A stretch of DNA of 64,000 bases, taken from NCBI RefSeq assembly GCF_003987655.1, contig NZ_NGKC01000001.1:248001-312000 (forward strand), in the 5' to 3' direction. Numbering within the stretch: the stretch's first letter is position 1; each line of letters begins with the position of its first letter. The stretch comes from Vagococcus acidifermentans (lineage in GTDB: Bacteria > Bacillota > Bacilli > Lactobacillales > Vagococcaceae). Below, in pieces: positions 50,875-59,774 of the stretch. The position numbers and the translations under genes are program-made. Below the pieces are notes generated by a model. That model was not told the DNA's origin. It ran no database searches and saw nothing but the letters and a program-made list of their open reading frames with translations.

Positions 50875-51514
50875 AGGTGTGCTGTTTGACTTGGACGGTG
50901 TGCTGATTGATACAGCCCGTTACCATTATCAGGCGTGGCAAGCACTGGCGAAGCAGCTGCAGATTCCTTTCACTGAGCAGGATAATGAGCGCTTGAAAGG
51001 AGTGTCGCGAGTTGCGTCGCTGGACATCCTTCTGGGGCTTGATAAAACGGGACGGACATACACTGAAGACGATAAGGCGCAGTTTCTTCAAGTGAAGAAT
51101 GACCATTATTTGAGTTATATCAAACACTTGACAGCGGCGGATATTTTACCGGGAGTCATCGAAGCGTTGACTTTTCTGAAAACTGAAAATATCCGGATTG
51201 GCTTGGGCTCCGCCAGTAAAAATGCACCGTTTATCCTTGATAAAACGGGTTTGTCCGCTTATTTTGATGCGGTTATTGACGGCAACATGGTAACTCAAGC
51301 CAAACCGCATCCGGCAGTCTTTCTGTTAGGGGCAGAAGCGTTGCGGTTGATACCGTCGGAATGTCTCGTGGTCGAAGATTCTGAAGCAGGCTGTCAGGCA
51401 GCGGTTCATGCGGGCATGGCAGTAATAGGTATCGGGGAAAGAGAACACTTGCCATCGGCCGACAAGGTAGTGGCGTCCATGCGGTCGTTTAAGAAAGTTA
51501 TCATATTCAACTAA
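50867..51514 (+). CDS. pgmB: beta-phosphoglucomutase
   Basis: HAD-family mutase of 215 aa that converts beta-glucose-1-P to glucose-6-P. Motif I FDLDGVLIDTARYHYQAW carries the nucleophile and acid aspartates at residues 8 and 10. GVSRVASLDILL is the cap loop, SASKN holds the motif II serine and KPHPAVFLLGA motif III. It shares a transcript with the glycerate kinase; no maltose or trehalose phosphorylase, the usual partner, is in view. Confidence 0.92.
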   Translation: MYKGVLFDLDGVLIDTARYHYQAWQALAKQLQIPFTEQDNERLKGVSRVASLDILLGLDKTGRTYTEDDKAQFLQVKNDHYLSYIKHLTAADILPGVIEALTFLKTENIRIGLGSASKNAPFILDKTGLSAYFDAVIDGNMVTQAKPHPAVFLLGAEALRLIPSECLVVEDSEAGCQAAVHAGMAVIGIGEREHLPSADKVVASMRSFKKVIIFN

Positions 51515-51525
51515 ATTATGACTCA

Positions 51526-51575
51526 AAGCATCCAGCCGGAAAGATTATGTCTTTCCGGCTGGATGCTTATTTTGA
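51526..51575 (+). terminator. Rho-independent terminator of the glycerate kinase-pgmB operon
   Basis: Long perfect stem: AAGCATCCAGCCGGAAAGA and its complement with a five-base loop, followed by a T-rich run. Confidence 0.92.
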
Positions 51576-52064
51576 TTCATTGGCCAATGACATCAGCGGA
51601 CTTACGAAAAATTGTTTTTATTCACAGTTCAAATATCGAGCGTTTTTAAATGGAAAAATCACGAAGTTAACATACACCAGTACTTTGAACGGTCTCCTTG
51701 TATGACGGGATGATGCTGGCTTGACGGAAACTTATTTTTTGGAAGTCTATCAATAGACAAACACGCTAAACGTGATATAAGCTGATGGCAAGACGCAGAG
51801 ACAAATAAAAAAGGCGCGTTCCTAATTTGTGCTGCGAGGTTTACGGCACAAATCCCGGAGCGCGGCGAAGACTTCCGTTCGTTTACTGCGTGTTTATATA
51901 CAGTTAATTTTTTTATAACTAAAAGTTAACGGTGTGGATGGAGAGAGGAGGGTATCTCAAGCTAAATATTCTTTCAAAAATACTTCGTTTTGCCAAAGAT
52001 ATGTCGACAAGATGCAAAAGCTTAAGCAGTTGTTGGAATGTTATGTCTAAGGGGGGAAACAAGA
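51576..52064. other. gene-free region before WxL cluster 2, with a minus-strand terminator-like structure
   Basis: No gene is seen in these 490 bases. At 51803-51864 the minus strand can form a long imperfect hairpin (ATTTGTGC/GCACAAAT inner, CGCG/CGCG outer) that ends in CTTTTTTATTTG, like a terminator of an unannotated minus-strand transcript. At 51916-51928 is TAACTAAAAGTTA, an inverted repeat. TAAGGGGGG at 52048-52056 is the RBS of the first WxL gene. Confidence 0.5.
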
Positions 52065-54581
52065 ATGGGAAGCGGAAAAAGAGGGCTGAAGTTTTTATTA
52101 ATTACATGGCTGTTTTTTCCTCAACTAATGGGAAACTATTTTGTGCGTGCAGAACCGGCGGCAGTTGAGTCGTCTAGTGCAGTCAGCGCATCTTCAGAAA
52201 CGGCGACAGCAGAGACTGTTTTACCGGAAACGTCGCTGACCAATCCATCGTCAGAGACAAAAACGGAAACGCGTCAAACTGAAAAACGCTCAGAAGAGTC
52301 GACGACTCAGCCGACGAAAGAAAAAAGCAGTCAGACGGAACCAAAGCCGACGGCAGAGTCTGAAACTTCGTCGGCACCCAAGCAGGCTGACTCACTGGCC
52401 AACAGACTCGTCTCGCAGGAATTAAACTATTTGCCGGCGGATTTATCGTTGCCTGGTCTGGTGACGGATACCGAAAATTACACATGGCGGAAAGCAGAAG
52501 TACAGGACCCGTGGAAAGGCGGCATTTTACAATTAAAAGTAAAAGATGTTGTGAAGGGCAGGGATATAGCACGATTTGAGAATATCGTCCGCCCTGTTTT
52601 GAAAATGACTTACAAAGTCTACTTGCCGCCTAATAATCCCAATCTCACGGCTGAATCCATGAGGCAGGCGATAATCATGGGCGAGTCGAGTGTGATATTT
52701 GCCGGCAGAACTGTACCTCTGCGGGAAGACCAAATCAAAATAGAAAACAATAAAACGCTTGTTGTTGACTTTGACAGTAAAGTTTCAGGATTTTTAGAGT
52801 ATATCAGTGCCTTTATTGATAACTTTTTAAATATCCTGGCTGAATTGCTAAATACAGCCAGCAGTACTGAAGTCGGATTCACGTTGACTTTTGACGCAAA
52901 CCAACTTGGCGCAAATGGTGCGGTTGAGGATAAATCCGTAGGGAAAGTTGTGTCAAAAGGGAAACTGCCGCCGAGTGCTGATGGCCGTATCAACCTTCGC
53001 CACGAATTTTTCGGCGTCAGGGGCACGGTTGTCCGTGAAGCCTCAGAGGCGGTCACGCCGACGTGGAACCGTTATATTTCTCCTTGGAATCAGGATAAGG
53101 CCAACAGTGATCATTTCGGCAAAGGGGACGATACGCAAATAGACGGCAGTCAGGAAGTCACCGGTGTCGGGCGTGTTCTGAAGGGCGAAAACTATGCCTC
53201 GAGACTGCTGCAGTTTCCATTAGGTGAAACATATCCGCATGATAATTCAACCAAACGACCTGAATACTACCGTATCGTCAACTTGTTCACCAAGCAGACT
53301 GTCGGGACAGCTAATTTGGCGGAAGCCACCCAGCACCAGCCGACTTACATTTCCTCTAATGCCAATGCTAGAGGAGAGGTTCACCGTAAAGTCAAGACGA
53401 TGTTTTACGGGGCGGCGGATAATAGACAGAGCTTGAGTCCAGTACCGTTGCGGGCACAAACGTCAGACTACCTTGAGATGGTCAATGTGTTGCCGTTTCC
53501 CGGCATTGATGTGACTAACGTTGCCGCAGGAACGGACCAGCTGAAATTCAATGTCAATCTGAAAGCATCCAACAGCGACAACGTGGCGCTCAGATATGAG
53601 CTGACGGGACCGGGCGGACAGCTGATTAATCAAAACTTGGGGGCAGTGGACGGGAAAATCACCGAAGCAGGGGGAGCAGTGACATTCCCGATGGCTGTGA
53701 ACCCGGCGCACATTCGTGAAGCCGGCAAGTACACGCTGAAAATATTCGCGAAAGATGCCGCTGGTATCGAGGTCAATCGGACAGTGAGCTTCACCGTTGC
53801 CATCAACCGGCCGACAGAACTGTCTTGGTCAAAAGATGACAGGACGAAGGAGCTGACGCTGAATATCGACAAATCCGAAGCTGCCGGTCAAGGGCTGACG
53901 CGTCAATTTTACTGGCGTGACGAAGATGTCGGCGATAAACTGCAGTTCCAAATCAAGAAAGGCGACAAACTGCTGACAACAATCGACCGCACTGTCACGG
54001 CAGAGAATAAAGTCTTCACTGACTTATCTGCAACGATTCCGGAAAACGAGATTGCCTACGGTGCCAATGTCTTTACAGTCGAGGTCTATCTGGTAGGTGC
54101 TGATGGAAAAATCAGCGACAAACAGGATGCGTTGACATTGACTGTCAATGTCAGCGGCAAACTGGTCTTTGAGCGGTCTCCCGAGGTACTGAAATGGACC
54201 AAGCGCAACGTGCGAGACAGCCGCGGGATTCTCAAACGCGACGAAGGCAACGGGGTTGAGCTTACAGTACTGGACAGCCGCGACATGGCCGCTGAGCAGA
54301 AAAACTGGCAGCTGACAGCCCAAGCTGTTTCCGAAGGGGACAGAGAGGTGCCGTTTGAGCTGGTTTGGAAAAAAGGTGCTGATACTAATCCGGTATCACT
54401 CGCAGCTGCACAAGTCGTCATGACTGGAAAAGACACTGAGCCGCAGCACTACCGCTACAGCGGCAAATGGGACAATGCGTCCGGCGTGTTGTTGAATAGT
54501 AACAATTACTTGCCTATTGGCGATTACAGCGGGCAAGTGACAGTTATTTGGCTGCTGAAAGACACACCGACAGCGGATTAG
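52065..54581 (+). CDS. large WxL-domain surface protein, cluster 2
   Basis: Secreted protein of 838 aa. A signal peptide (LLITWLFFPQLMGNYFVRA, about residues 10-29) is followed by a Ser/Thr/Glu-rich spacer (about 30-110), a large globular region (about 120-490), Ig-like segments near 490-690 (KYTLKIFAKDAAGIEVNRT) and a C-terminal WxL domain with KNWQLTAQA and VIWLLKD. The second motif is WLL. The ATG at 52065 follows GGGGGG by eight bases. It is the first gene of cluster 2 and the counterpart of 4547-6382, though much diverged. Ligand unknown. Confidence 0.85.
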   Translation: MGSGKRGLKFLLITWLFFPQLMGNYFVRAEPAAVESSSAVSASSETATAETVLPETSLTNPSSETKTETRQTEKRSEESTTQPTKEKSSQTEPKPTAESETSSAPKQADSLANRLVSQELNYLPADLSLPGLVTDTENYTWRKAEVQDPWKGGILQLKVKDVVKGRDIARFENIVRPVLKMTYKVYLPPNNPNLTAESMRQAIIMGESSVIFAGRTVPLREDQIKIENNKTLVVDFDSKVSGFLEYISAFIDNFLNILAELLNTASSTEVGFTLTFDANQLGANGAVEDKSVGKVVSKGKLPPSADGRINLRHEFFGVRGTVVREASEAVTPTWNRYISPWNQDKANSDHFGKGDDTQIDGSQEVTGVGRVLKGENYASRLLQFPLGETYPHDNSTKRPEYYRIVNLFTKQTVGTANLAEATQHQPTYISSNANARGEVHRKVKTMFYGAADNRQSLSPVPLRAQTSDYLEMVNVLPFPGIDVTNVAAGTDQLKFNVNLKASNSDNVALRYELTGPGGQLINQNLGAVDGKITEAGGAVTFPMAVNPAHIREAGKYTLKIFAKDAAGIEVNRTVSFTVAINRPTELSWSKDDRTKELTLNIDKSEAAGQGLTRQFYWRDEDVGDKLQFQIKKGDKLLTTIDRTVTAENKVFTDLSATIPENEIAYGANVFTVEVYLVGADGKISDKQDALTLTVNVSGKLVFERSPEVLKWTKRNVRDSRGILKRDEGNGVELTVLDSRDMAAEQKNWQLTAQAVSEGDREVPFELVWKKGADTNPVSLAAAQVVMTGKDTEPQHYRYSGKWDNASGVLLNSNNYLPIGDYSGQVTVIWLLKDTPTAD

Positions 54582-54599
54582 AAAGTGAGGGAGACTGTA

Positions 54600-54896
54600 A
54601 TGAGAAAGAAGGGAGTCATTCTGGTCATTGCCGTTTTAATGATTCTATTTACCAATCACATGTTTTCAGCAGCTGAACCTAAAACGGTGGATGTTGACAG
54701 ACAGAAAATAACATTTACTTTGAAAGAAGATAAAACCATTGAGAAAAAAAAGGTGAAACCTACAAAGAAAGTGTCACCGAAAAAGATATTGCCAAAGACA
54801 AATGAACAGAGAGCATTGTTCCTGTCATTTATAGGAACCGTGCTGACGGGCATTTGTTGTGCAATGATTTATAACAAACAGAAAGGCAGGAGGTGA
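54600..54896 (+). CDS. small wall-anchored protein with LPKTN sorting motif, cluster 2
   Basis: Protein of 98 aa with a signal peptide (residues 6-24), a strongly basic middle (EKKKVKPTKKVSPKKI), then LPKTNEQR, a hydrophobic helix (LFLSFIGTVLTGICCAMIY) and a basic tail KGRR. The sorting motif is LPKTN, again without glycine, as in cluster 1. GAGGGAG precedes the ATG at 54600. The stop overlaps the RBS region of the next WxL gene. Confidence 0.78.
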   Translation: MRKKGVILVIAVLMILFTNHMFSAAEPKTVDVDRQKITFTLKEDKTIEKKKVKPTKKVSPKKILPKTNEQRALFLSFIGTVLTGICCAMIYNKQKGRR

Positions 54897-54901
54897 GCCG
54901 G

Positions 54902-55489
54902 ATGATAACGAATCGTTTGAGATATTTGATACTGCCGGTTATCTTTGTTGGGATATTTACTTCTCAAAGAGTACGGGCGGAAACAGTCAGAAACAACCAG
55001 CGGACTAGCGATATCTCGGTCCGTATCGTGGCCAGCCCGATTACTCTGGGCGAAGTGACTGCACCCAGCTTCGGGACGTACAATGTGTCCAGCAAGAGCC
55101 AGAAAGTGACTGCTGCCAGCGGATTGAAGGTTCAGGTCAAAGACGAACGGCACGGGAAAGACGTGCCTTGGCAGCTGAAATATAGTCTGGTGGTAGCTGA
55201 TAATTCAAAAGAAAAGGCGCTTGCGGGACGGACACAATTATTTATTGGCGAAGGCCGGCTGACTGCTGACGGCACGTCATTACCGCGCACCCAATACCAA
55301 CCGAAGGCCATCTCTTTGCAGCTGAATGAAGACAAACATCTGGTTGACACTGTCTCGGCAAAAGCGACCAATTATGAGTACGGTGTGCCGAAAGAAAACA
55401 TCCAGCTGGCGATTAAAGAAAACACACCTGCCGGTACATATGATATCACGCAAGTCGTGACACTTAACATTGTGCCACCGGCAGAATAA
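54902..55489 (+). CDS. WxL-domain protein, cluster 2 (first)
   Basis: Secreted protein of 195 aa. The signal peptide ends near QRVRAETV (about residue 27). The WxL motif is VPWQLKYSL near residue 98; the C-terminal motif is reduced to VVTLNIVPP without tryptophan. The start at 54902 is chosen because AGGAGGTG lies seven bases upstream; a GTG at 54893 would add three residues. Partner of the DUF916 protein. Confidence 0.78.
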   Translation: MITNRLRYLILPVIFVGIFTSQRVRAETVRNNQRTSDISVRIVASPITLGEVTAPSFGTYNVSSKSQKVTAASGLKVQVKDERHGKDVPWQLKYSLVVADNSKEKALAGRTQLFIGEGRLTADGTSLPRTQYQPKAISLQLNEDKHLVDTVSAKATNYEYGVPKENIQLAIKENTPAGTYDITQVVTLNIVPPAE

Positions 55490-55527
55490 TCGACTATCTA
55501 AAAACAACAAAATGGGGGGAAAAACTT

Positions 55528-56103
55528 ATGAAAACGACAAAATTATTTGCAGTGAGTTTGGCAAGCTGGGTTTTATTAGGAGCAGCAGTCTCGGCCGGAG
55601 CGGCGCCGGTTGTAGAGCAAACAGGGGAAACGCCTACGGAAGTCAACATCATAGAAGATGATATTGACCCAATCGACCCGACCAATCCAAATCAGAAACA
55701 TTTGACATTGGAAAAAGTTCCGGCCGGCTACAGTTTTGAATCGACATTGCAAAACAAAAGCTATGCGCTGACAGCCAATTTAACAGACACGATTGATGTC
55801 TTCAATGACCTCAGCAAGCGGGAATGGTCTGTCAAAGCAAGCGTCGTCAATGGTTTAACGAAAGGCGATGACCAATTTGAAGTTAGTCAATTCAAGATTA
55901 ATGATGTCGAGTTGGTCGGGACAGGAGCCAACGGAATTGTCGCGAAATCCGGTGCGCTGGACAGAACAAATACCGGTTTGATTAAAACGAATGTGACTAA
56001 GGTCAATATTAATTTTACAGATACAAACACAGTGCTGAAGGTCGGCGACAAATTGACCGGAAAAATCAGCTATCAGCTTTACAACACAGCGACTGCCCAA
56101 TAA
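55528..56103 (+). CDS. WxL-domain protein, cluster 2 (second)
   Basis: Secreted protein of 191 aa and the most typical WxL protein of the window. A signal peptide is at residues 1-26. An acidic proline-rich segment (DDIDPIDPTNPNQKHL) and FESTLQNKSYALTANL follow. The first WxL motif is EWSVKASV near residue 104; the second is the weak ISYQLYNTA at the end. RBS GGGGGGA. It comes directly before the attenuator hairpin and the DUF916 gene. Confidence 0.85.
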   Translation: MKTTKLFAVSLASWVLLGAAVSAGAAPVVEQTGETPTEVNIIEDDIDPIDPTNPNQKHLTLEKVPAGYSFESTLQNKSYALTANLTDTIDVFNDLSKREWSVKASVVNGLTKGDDQFEVSQFKINDVELVGTGANGIVAKSGALDRTNTGLIKTNVTKVNINFTDTNTVLKVGDKLTGKISYQLYNTATAQ

Positions 56104-56129
56104 ACAATCGCGTGCAAGAACAACACAGG

Positions 56130-56160
56130 AAAAGGTTGCGTCAGTTACGCAGCCTTTTCT
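56130..56160 (+). terminator. intra-operon terminator/attenuator, WxL cluster 2
   Basis: Stem AAAAGGTTGCG/CGCAGCCTTTT with one wobble and a seven-base loop, then TTTTCT as part of the stem end. It lies at the same place as the hairpin at 7654-7680 in cluster 1. Confidence 0.72.
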
Positions 56161-56183
56161 GATGATATGAACGGAGAAAATGT

Positions 56184-57212
56184 ATGAACTATTTGAAACA
56201 ACTATTTCTGGCTGTGGTCTGTCTGCTGGCAGGTATCGTGTCGGCAGTACCTGCTTCAGCCGATGATGACGGGCAAGTGGGTTACAATATTCAGGCAATA
56301 CTTCCTGAAAATCAAGTGAACAAAGAGAATTCATTTTTTGATTTGCGCATGAAACCGAATCAGGAGCAGACAATCGAGTTTGTCATCAACAATACATCAT
56401 CAGAAGCTGCTGAGTTTGAGATCAGCATCAATCAAGCATACACGAATGATCAGGGATTTATTGATTATGCTGACAAAGATGTACCGCCAGACAGCAGTCA
56501 AAAGTATCTTATTAACGACATCGCGACCACAGACAATAAAGTGACTGTCCAGGCGTCCTCCAGCAAAATTGTCCCGATCCGCCTCAAGATGCCGTCGGAA
56601 CAATTTGACGGTCAGATTTTAGCGGGCATTCAAGTGACCAAACAACCTAAAGACACGAAGGCGGAAAAGGGCAGAATCAGCAATGTCTACGGCTATGTGT
56701 TAGGTTTAAAGCTGACGGAAACCGATCAAGAGGTACCACGCGACCTGAAACTTTTGGGTGTGGAAGGTGCGGCTGCTTTTGGCAAAACAAGTGTCGTTGC
56801 GGTGCTGCAAAATCCGACAATGGATGCTTATGGCAAGCTGAAATATAAAGCAAAAGTGATGAACAAAGCATCGGGCGAAGTGGAAAAAGAGGCAGCTTTT
56901 GACAATCACATGCAAATTGCCCCGAATTCGCAATACCGGTTTGCTATTGATTGGGGCGGTGACAAACTGGTGGCAGGTGATTACACGCTGGATTTGACCG
57001 TGTCAGATGCGAAAGAAAATGTCTGGGAATTCACTGAAGCATTCACGATTACAGCCGAAGAAGCCAAGAAAATCAATGAAGCAACAATCGGCCAGGCTGG
57101 CGCCTCGGATTGGCCGCTGTGGCTGTATGTCATCGGTGGTATTGTATTAGGGATGCTGATCTTAGGCATCGTCTGGTATGGATTATGGAAAAAAAGAAAA
57201 CCCCACTCATAA
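56184..57212 (+). CDS. DUF916/DUF3324 WxL-interacting protein, cluster 2
   Basis: Membrane-anchored surface protein of 342 aa. A signal peptide (residues 1-28, ending ASADDD), the DUF916 domain (about 30-155; VGYNIQAILPENQVNKENSF), the DUF3324 domain (about 160-300) and a C-terminal helix (WLYVIGGIVLGMLILGIVWY) with a basic tail. It binds peptidoglycan and WxL partners, fixing the layer. Last gene of cluster 2, followed by a strong terminator. Confidence 0.92.
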   Translation: MNYLKQLFLAVVCLLAGIVSAVPASADDDGQVGYNIQAILPENQVNKENSFFDLRMKPNQEQTIEFVINNTSSEAAEFEISINQAYTNDQGFIDYADKDVPPDSSQKYLINDIATTDNKVTVQASSSKIVPIRLKMPSEQFDGQILAGIQVTKQPKDTKAEKGRISNVYGYVLGLKLTETDQEVPRDLKLLGVEGAAAFGKTSVVAVLQNPTMDAYGKLKYKAKVMNKASGEVEKEAAFDNHMQIAPNSQYRFAIDWGGDKLVAGDYTLDLTVSDAKENVWEFTEAFTITAEEAKKINEATIGQAGASDWPLWLYVIGGIVLGMLILGIVWYGLWKKRKPHS

Positions 57213-57216
57213 AAGA

Positions 57217-57259
57217 AAAACTTCCAGAAGCTTGTGAAGCGGGCTTTTGGAAGTTTTTT
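57217..57259 (+). terminator. Rho-independent terminator of WxL cluster 2
   Basis: Fifteen-bp stem AAAACTTCCAGAAGC with its complement (one wobble), then a T run. Confidence 0.9.
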
Positions 57260-57301
57260 GTCGTGAGGAATGATATAGGTGTGTGGCTGACCAAAAGAGT
57301 C

Positions 57302-58288
57302 TTACGGCACGAGTTTTGTGGACTCTAAAATATTTAATGCTGGCAGTATCTGTTTGTGCACAAAAGGTTTTTTAGGGAATTTGATTCTGTCAATCATGGT
57401 GGACACAGCTAATTCTCCCATATAAGATAAATCTGTTGCCACGTTTGATAAAGTTGGCTGGGCCATTCTTGTGAACTCAGTGTCATCGAAACAGATGATG
57501 CTGATATCATCAGGAATAATGTATCCCTCTGACTGCAAGTAAGAATTTAGCATAAAAGCCAATCCGGAATTCACACAGAACCAAGCTTCGGGCATGCTTT
57601 GAACGTTTTTCAAGCTATTGAAAAGCGCGCCTTGACTTTCTTCGATTTCAGTAATTTCGATATTTTTATCGCGAGTTATGTGGCTGTCTTCTAAAGCTCG
57701 TTTATACCCTCGGTACCGTTCGAGATAACTAGGAGAAAATGCGGTATCGCCTATAAATCCGATTCTTTTATGTTTGTTTTTCAATAGTAGCGACACGGCC
57801 AGATATGCCCCGTCAGTGTTTTTGGATAAGATTGCATCTGAAAGGAGCGAAGGGTCGTGATGGTCAATCAGTACAGTCGGAATCTTGCTTGCGATAACCG
57901 CGTTGATGTATTCATTGCTGCTGTGCGACATAATAAGCACGCCAGCATAGTCACTTAAATTTTGTGGCAGCAGGAGTTTATCAATCATATCAGCGGATAG
58001 CGTGCACGTATCTAAGCTGAATTTATTTATTTCACAGTGTTTTTTGACGCTGGCAACTATTTTTCCGAAGAAACTTGTTTGTGAAAAAGCAAATTCGGTT
58101 GCCATCAACAGCAGTTTTCCTTTGTCTTTTGTCTTGCTTTCATACTCATACCCCAATAAATGAGCAGTTTTGATAACAGCTTTTTTTGTTTCCTCGCTTA
58201 CACCGTCTTTATCCCTTAATGCCTGAGAGACGGAATTTCTGGAAATTCCTAAATGGTCAGCGATATCTTGCATAGAAACTTGTTTCAT
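57302..58288 (-). CDS. LacI-family transcriptional regulator
   Basis: Regulator of 328 aa with an N-terminal helix-turn-helix (MQDIADHLGISRNSVSQALR) and a periplasmic-binding-protein-like sugar domain (about 60-325). It is divergent from the sugar ABC importer operon, and the perfect palindrome GTAATCATGATTAC lies in the gap, so it is the probable repressor. The effector is unknown, presumably the imported oligosaccharide. Confidence 0.92.
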   Translation of the reverse strand: MKQVSMQDIADHLGISRNSVSQALRDKDGVSEETKKAVIKTAHLLGYEYESKTKDKGKLLLMATEFAFSQTSFFGKIVASVKKHCEINKFSLDTCTLSADMIDKLLLPQNLSDYAGVLIMSHSSNEYINAVIASKIPTVLIDHHDPSLLSDAILSKNTDGAYLAVSLLLKNKHKRIGFIGDTAFSPSYLERYRGYKRALEDSHITRDKNIEITEIEESQGALFNSLKNVQSMPEAWFCVNSGLAFMLNSYLQSEGYIIPDDISIICFDDTEFTRMAQPTLSNVATDLSYMGELAVSTMIDRIKFPKKPFVHKQILPALNILESTKLVP

Positions 58289-58328
58289 GTGATCCTCCCT
58301 AGGAAATAGATTTATACTTTTCTAAAAC

Positions 58329-58403
58329 ATTATACCACACCTTTGTAATTATTTGTAATCATGATTACGTAATCTTGACAAAAGAAATTACAGATGGTAG
58401 CAT
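58329..58403. promoter_or_regulatory. divergent promoters and LacI operator
   Basis: Plus strand: -35 TTGACA (58375-58380), 17 bases, -10 TAGCAT (58398-58403). Minus strand: -10 TATAAT (58329-58334) with a weak -35 TTACAA. Between them lies the perfect palindrome GTAATCATGATTAC (58355-58368), a LacI-type operator positioned to control both directions. Confidence 0.72.
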
Positions 58404-58445
58404 TGGGTTGTCTTAAGAAAACGGTTACTCGAAGGAGGAAGAAAA

Positions 58446-59774
58446 ATGAAGCTTAAAAGAATACTTGGTGGTTTGTCGTTAGCTGCATTGTCGCTACTTA
58501 TTTTCTCAGGATGTGGTTCATCGAAAGACGGGGGTTCAAAAGATAAAGCCGGGGAAAACCAAACAAAAATTACGTTTTGGGCAGCCCCAAACCCGACTCA
58601 ATTGAAATATTGGGAGGAAATGGCTGAATCATTCCAAAAAGAAAACAAGGACATCATTGTAGAAGTATCTCAGATGAAAGAAAGTCCATCATCTGAAGCA
58701 ACAATTCAGTCTGCTATTGCTTCTGATACGGCGCCGACATTGTCGGAGAATATCAATAGAAGTTTTGCTGCGCAATTGGCAGCTAGTGAAGCCATCGTCC
58801 CGCTAGATAAACAAGATGCTTTTTCAACAATTGTTGCTGACAGAAACATGACTAAAACGATTGAAAGCTGGCAGTTCTCAGATGGCAGCCAATATGTACT
58901 GCCGGTCTACTCTAATCCTATTCTGTTTGCTTGGCGTTTAGACAAGCTGCAAGAGATGGGATTTGAGGAAGCGCCAAAAACTTATTCGGAATTGCTTGAA
59001 GTGGCTAAAAAATTGTCCGAAAGCAAAGGCGATACAGTACTTTGGGCTAAAAAAGACTTGGGCGACCCGACAGCTTGGATGCGCTGGTTTGATTTCTTCC
59101 CGTTGTACAATGCAGCGAGCAAAGGCAGTGCTTTTGTAGAAGATAATAAATTTGTTGCTGATGAAGCTGCGTTGAAAGATGTTTTCCAATTGATGTCAGA
59201 ATTGTCAGAACTGAAGGCTCTCCGTACCGGTGAGGCAACAGACCCGTTTGAAAATGGCGATAGCATCATGACAGATTTGGGACCGTGGACATTTCCAAAC
59301 TGGGCGGAAAAGTATCCGGAGTTGACGTACGGTGAAAACTATACTGTTACAGCACCTGTTGTTCCTGATGCATTGAGCGGCGAAGAGCAGATTTCAACTT
59401 ATGCAGATGCTAAAGGCATCGTCATGTATGCTCAGGCGACTGAAGAAGAGCAACAAGCAGCAATGAAGTTCCTCGAGTTTGTTTACGGTAATGTGGAAAA
59501 TGATATGAAGTGGTTGGAAGTGACGAGTCTCATTCCAGCTCGGGATGACGCGACAGAAAGCGATGAATTCAAGGAGTATTTCGAGAAAAATCCGGCAATG
59601 AAAGTCTTTGCCGAAAACGTACCTGCCGCTGTTCCGGCAATGGACAATGAAAATTATAATGATATTCAACAAGCATTTGGAGAAAAAGCATGGGTCCCTG
59701 TTATCAGAGGTGAAAAACAAGCCGCTGAAGCGGTTGACAGTGCTAAGGAAGCTGTTGAAGGAGTGTTTCAATAA
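58446..59774 (+). CDS. sugar ABC importer, substrate-binding lipoprotein
   Basis: Extracellular lipoprotein of 442 aa. The lipobox is LIFSGCGSS near residue 23, so the mature protein is anchored by lipid at that cysteine. Family 1 oligosaccharide binding features are ITFWAAPNPTQLKYWEEMAE, MWQFSDGSQYVLPVYSNP-type substrate loop (here SWQFSDGSQYVLPVYS) and PAMDNENYNDIQQAF near the end. AAGGAGGAAG precedes the ATG. First gene of the importer operon. Confidence 0.9.
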   Translation: MKLKRILGGLSLAALSLLIFSGCGSSKDGGSKDKAGENQTKITFWAAPNPTQLKYWEEMAESFQKENKDIIVEVSQMKESPSSEATIQSAIASDTAPTLSENINRSFAAQLAASEAIVPLDKQDAFSTIVADRNMTKTIESWQFSDGSQYVLPVYSNPILFAWRLDKLQEMGFEEAPKTYSELLEVAKKLSESKGDTVLWAKKDLGDPTAWMRWFDFFPLYNAASKGSAFVEDNKFVADEAALKDVFQLMSELSELKALRTGEATDPFENGDSIMTDLGPWTFPNWAEKYPELTYGENYTVTAPVVPDALSGEEQISTYADAKGIVMYAQATEEEQQAAMKFLEFVYGNVENDMKWLEVTSLIPARDDATESDEFKEYFEKNPAMKVFAENVPAAVPAMDNENYNDIQQAFGEKAWVPVIRGEKQAAEAVDSAKEAVEGVFQ

